Shown one piece after another: positions 4,932 through 5,759 of a stretch of 5,759 nucleotides of DNA; position 1 is the first letter of the stretch; the number at the start of each line of letters is the position of its first letter. The DNA is from Wolbachia endosymbiont of Cylisticus convexus (GTDB lineage: Bacteria; Pseudomonadota; Alphaproteobacteria; Rickettsiales; Anaplasmataceae): the NCBI RefSeq assembly GCF_003344345.1, contig NZ_QPIP01000089.1, positions 1-5,759 of the forward strand. The letters are read 5' to 3'. The notes under the pieces were generated by a model. That model was given only the letters and a program-made list of their open reading frames with translations. It did no database searches and had not been told where the DNA came from. The translations under genes were made by a program, and so were the position numbers.

Positions 4932-5759
4932 ATGAGTCAAAAAGTAGTAAACAGAACTAACGGATTGGTAGATTATAAAGAGTTGGAAACAAATATCCTG
5001 TCGTCTATACGAGAAGGAAGACCGTTGACAGGAAAGGAGGGAGCATTAACACCATTTATAAAAAAGCTGCTGGAGGCGAGTCTAGAAGGTGAAATAGAAA
5101 ACCATTTATTAGCTGAAAGTGAAGAAAATAATCGCAGAAATGGGAGGAATGGAAAGACTTTACGTACAAGTGCAGGTTCATTTGAGCTGTTAACGCCAAG
5201 AGATAGAGAAGGAAGTTTTGAGCCGCAAATAGTCAAAAAAAGGCAAACAAGCTTACATCCAGAGCTTGAAACGAAGATTTTGAGCACATTTGCCAGTGGT
5301 ATGAGCTATAGAGATATAGCGTCACACGTTGAGGAAATTTATGATCACAAAATATCGGTAGCAGAGATATCAAGTATTACCGACAAATTACTGCCTATAA
5401 TCAATGAATGGCGTAGTCGTCCACTGCAATCAGTATACCCGATAGTATTTATGGATGGGATGTTCTTTAAGGTCAAGGAGGATGGACATTGCGTAAGTAA
5501 ATGTATGTACAATATATTGGGCATAGACCAAAATGGCAGAAAAGAAGTCCTGGGCTTTTATTTGGCTGAAAGTGAAGGAGCTAACTTTTGGTTGGAAGTG
5601 CTAAATAACCTCAAAGAAAGAGGAGTAGAAGATATTCTGATTGCATGTGTAGATGGGCTAAAAAGCTTTCCTGCAGCCATCAACAGTGTATTTCCCAGTG
5701 CAGAAGTGCAGCTATGTATAGTACACCAAATAAGAAATTCTCTGAAATATGTATCCAGT
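4932..5759 (+). CDS. IS256-family (mutator-type) transposase, 3' end beyond window
   Basis: This is a DDE transposase that moves its own element by a copy-out/paste-in route via a circle, as known for IS256. The frame is open for 276 codons to the right edge; a full protein is about 400 residues. The N-terminal region is charged and includes GALTPFIKKLLEASLEGEIE (37-56) and RNGRNGKTLRTSAG (69-82), typical of the family. FASGMSYRDIASHVEEIY (120-137) is the helix-turn-helix region. The first catalytic Asp is in FMDGMFFKV (Asp175) and the second in CVDGLKSF (Asp241). The mutator signature C-x2-H is Cys262-His265 (LCIVHQIRNS). The catalytic Glu lies outside. The start at 4932 has GGAGG 7 nt upstream. 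No lesion is visible in this part, so the gene may be functional. Confidence 0.93.
   Translation, partial: MSQKVVNRTNGLVDYKELETNILSSIREGRPLTGKEGALTPFIKKLLEASLEGEIENHLLAESEENNRRNGRNGKTLRTSAGSFELLTPRDREGSFEPQIVKKRQTSLHPELETKILSTFASGMSYRDIASHVEEIYDHKISVAEISSITDKLLPIINEWRSRPLQSVYPIVFMDGMFFKVKEDGHCVSKCMYNILGIDQNGRKEVLGFYLAESEGANFWLEVLNNLKERGVEDILIACVDGLKSFPAAINSVFPSAEVQLCIVHQIRNSLKYVSS

Larger units (their letters stand above)
4877..5759 (+). mobile_element. IS256-family insertion sequence, left part
   Basis: The element begins at about 4871-4880, where the IS630 protein similarity stops and GTGTGTCAAACC begins, and it runs past the right edge. Its transposase gene starts 55 bp inside, as expected for an IS256 element. 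The terminal inverted repeat and the target duplication (usually 8-9 bp) cannot be checked because the right end is outside. The coding part has no frameshift or stop and is richer in G+C than the flanking AT-rich DNA. That fits a recent, possibly active copy lying on older IS debris. The exact left boundary is inferred. Confidence 0.75.

Noticed and set aside
4973..5287. Minus-strand 104-codon open frame
   Set aside because: It is antisense to the IS256 transposase, which has all the expected motifs on the plus strand.

Overview
The window looks like a piece of a Wolbachia chromosome (Alphaproteobacteria, Rickettsiales). The signs are AT-rich intergenic DNA, an EF-Tu and CarA of Rickettsiales type, tRNA genes without an encoded CCA, and a dense patch of transposase debris (IS4-, IS630- and IS256-type) beside ordinary housekeeping genes. 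The genus call rests on recognising these protein sequences, not on a database search.

Left part (1-2568, all minus strand): in transcription order carA (glutaminase subunit of carbamoyl-phosphate synthetase), then tRNA-Tyr(GUA), tRNA-Gly(UCC) and tuf (EF-Tu). The tuf gene is cut by the left edge and lacks only about its last 13 codons. The order Tyr-Gly-tuf is that of the E. coli tufB locus, so tRNA-Trp, secE and nusG may follow outside the window. carA has a credible promoter with a perfect TATAAT. tuf has no convincing promoter of its own and is probably read through from the tRNAs.

Middle (2569-4115, plus strand): a 209-bp divergent promoter region, then a complete short-chain dehydrogenase/reductase with an intact Asn-Ser-Tyr-Lys tetrad and a hydrophobic C-terminus. 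Next comes a small multi-pass membrane protein of unknown function. Its start is best placed at 3648, behind a strong GGAGG, because the upstream ATG at 3615 lies inside the likely -10 element. The SDR gene carries a perfect 13-bp inverted repeat in its coding sequence.

Right part (4116-5759): about 360 bp with no recognisable gene, then layered mobile-element remains. These are a minus-strand IS4-type transposase fragment with stops, a minus-strand fragment of an IS630 transposase C-terminus (PYSPDLNPIEKFW), and the left end of an apparently intact IS256-family element. The IS256 transposase is open to the right edge (276 codons visible). A 9-bp inverted repeat pairs the element's outer end with the transposase ribosome-binding region, which may block translation from read-through transcripts.

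I see no CRISPR array, toxin-antitoxin pair, phage module or clearly new multi-gene system. The less explained items are the membrane protein, the intragenic hairpin and the IS256 leader structure.
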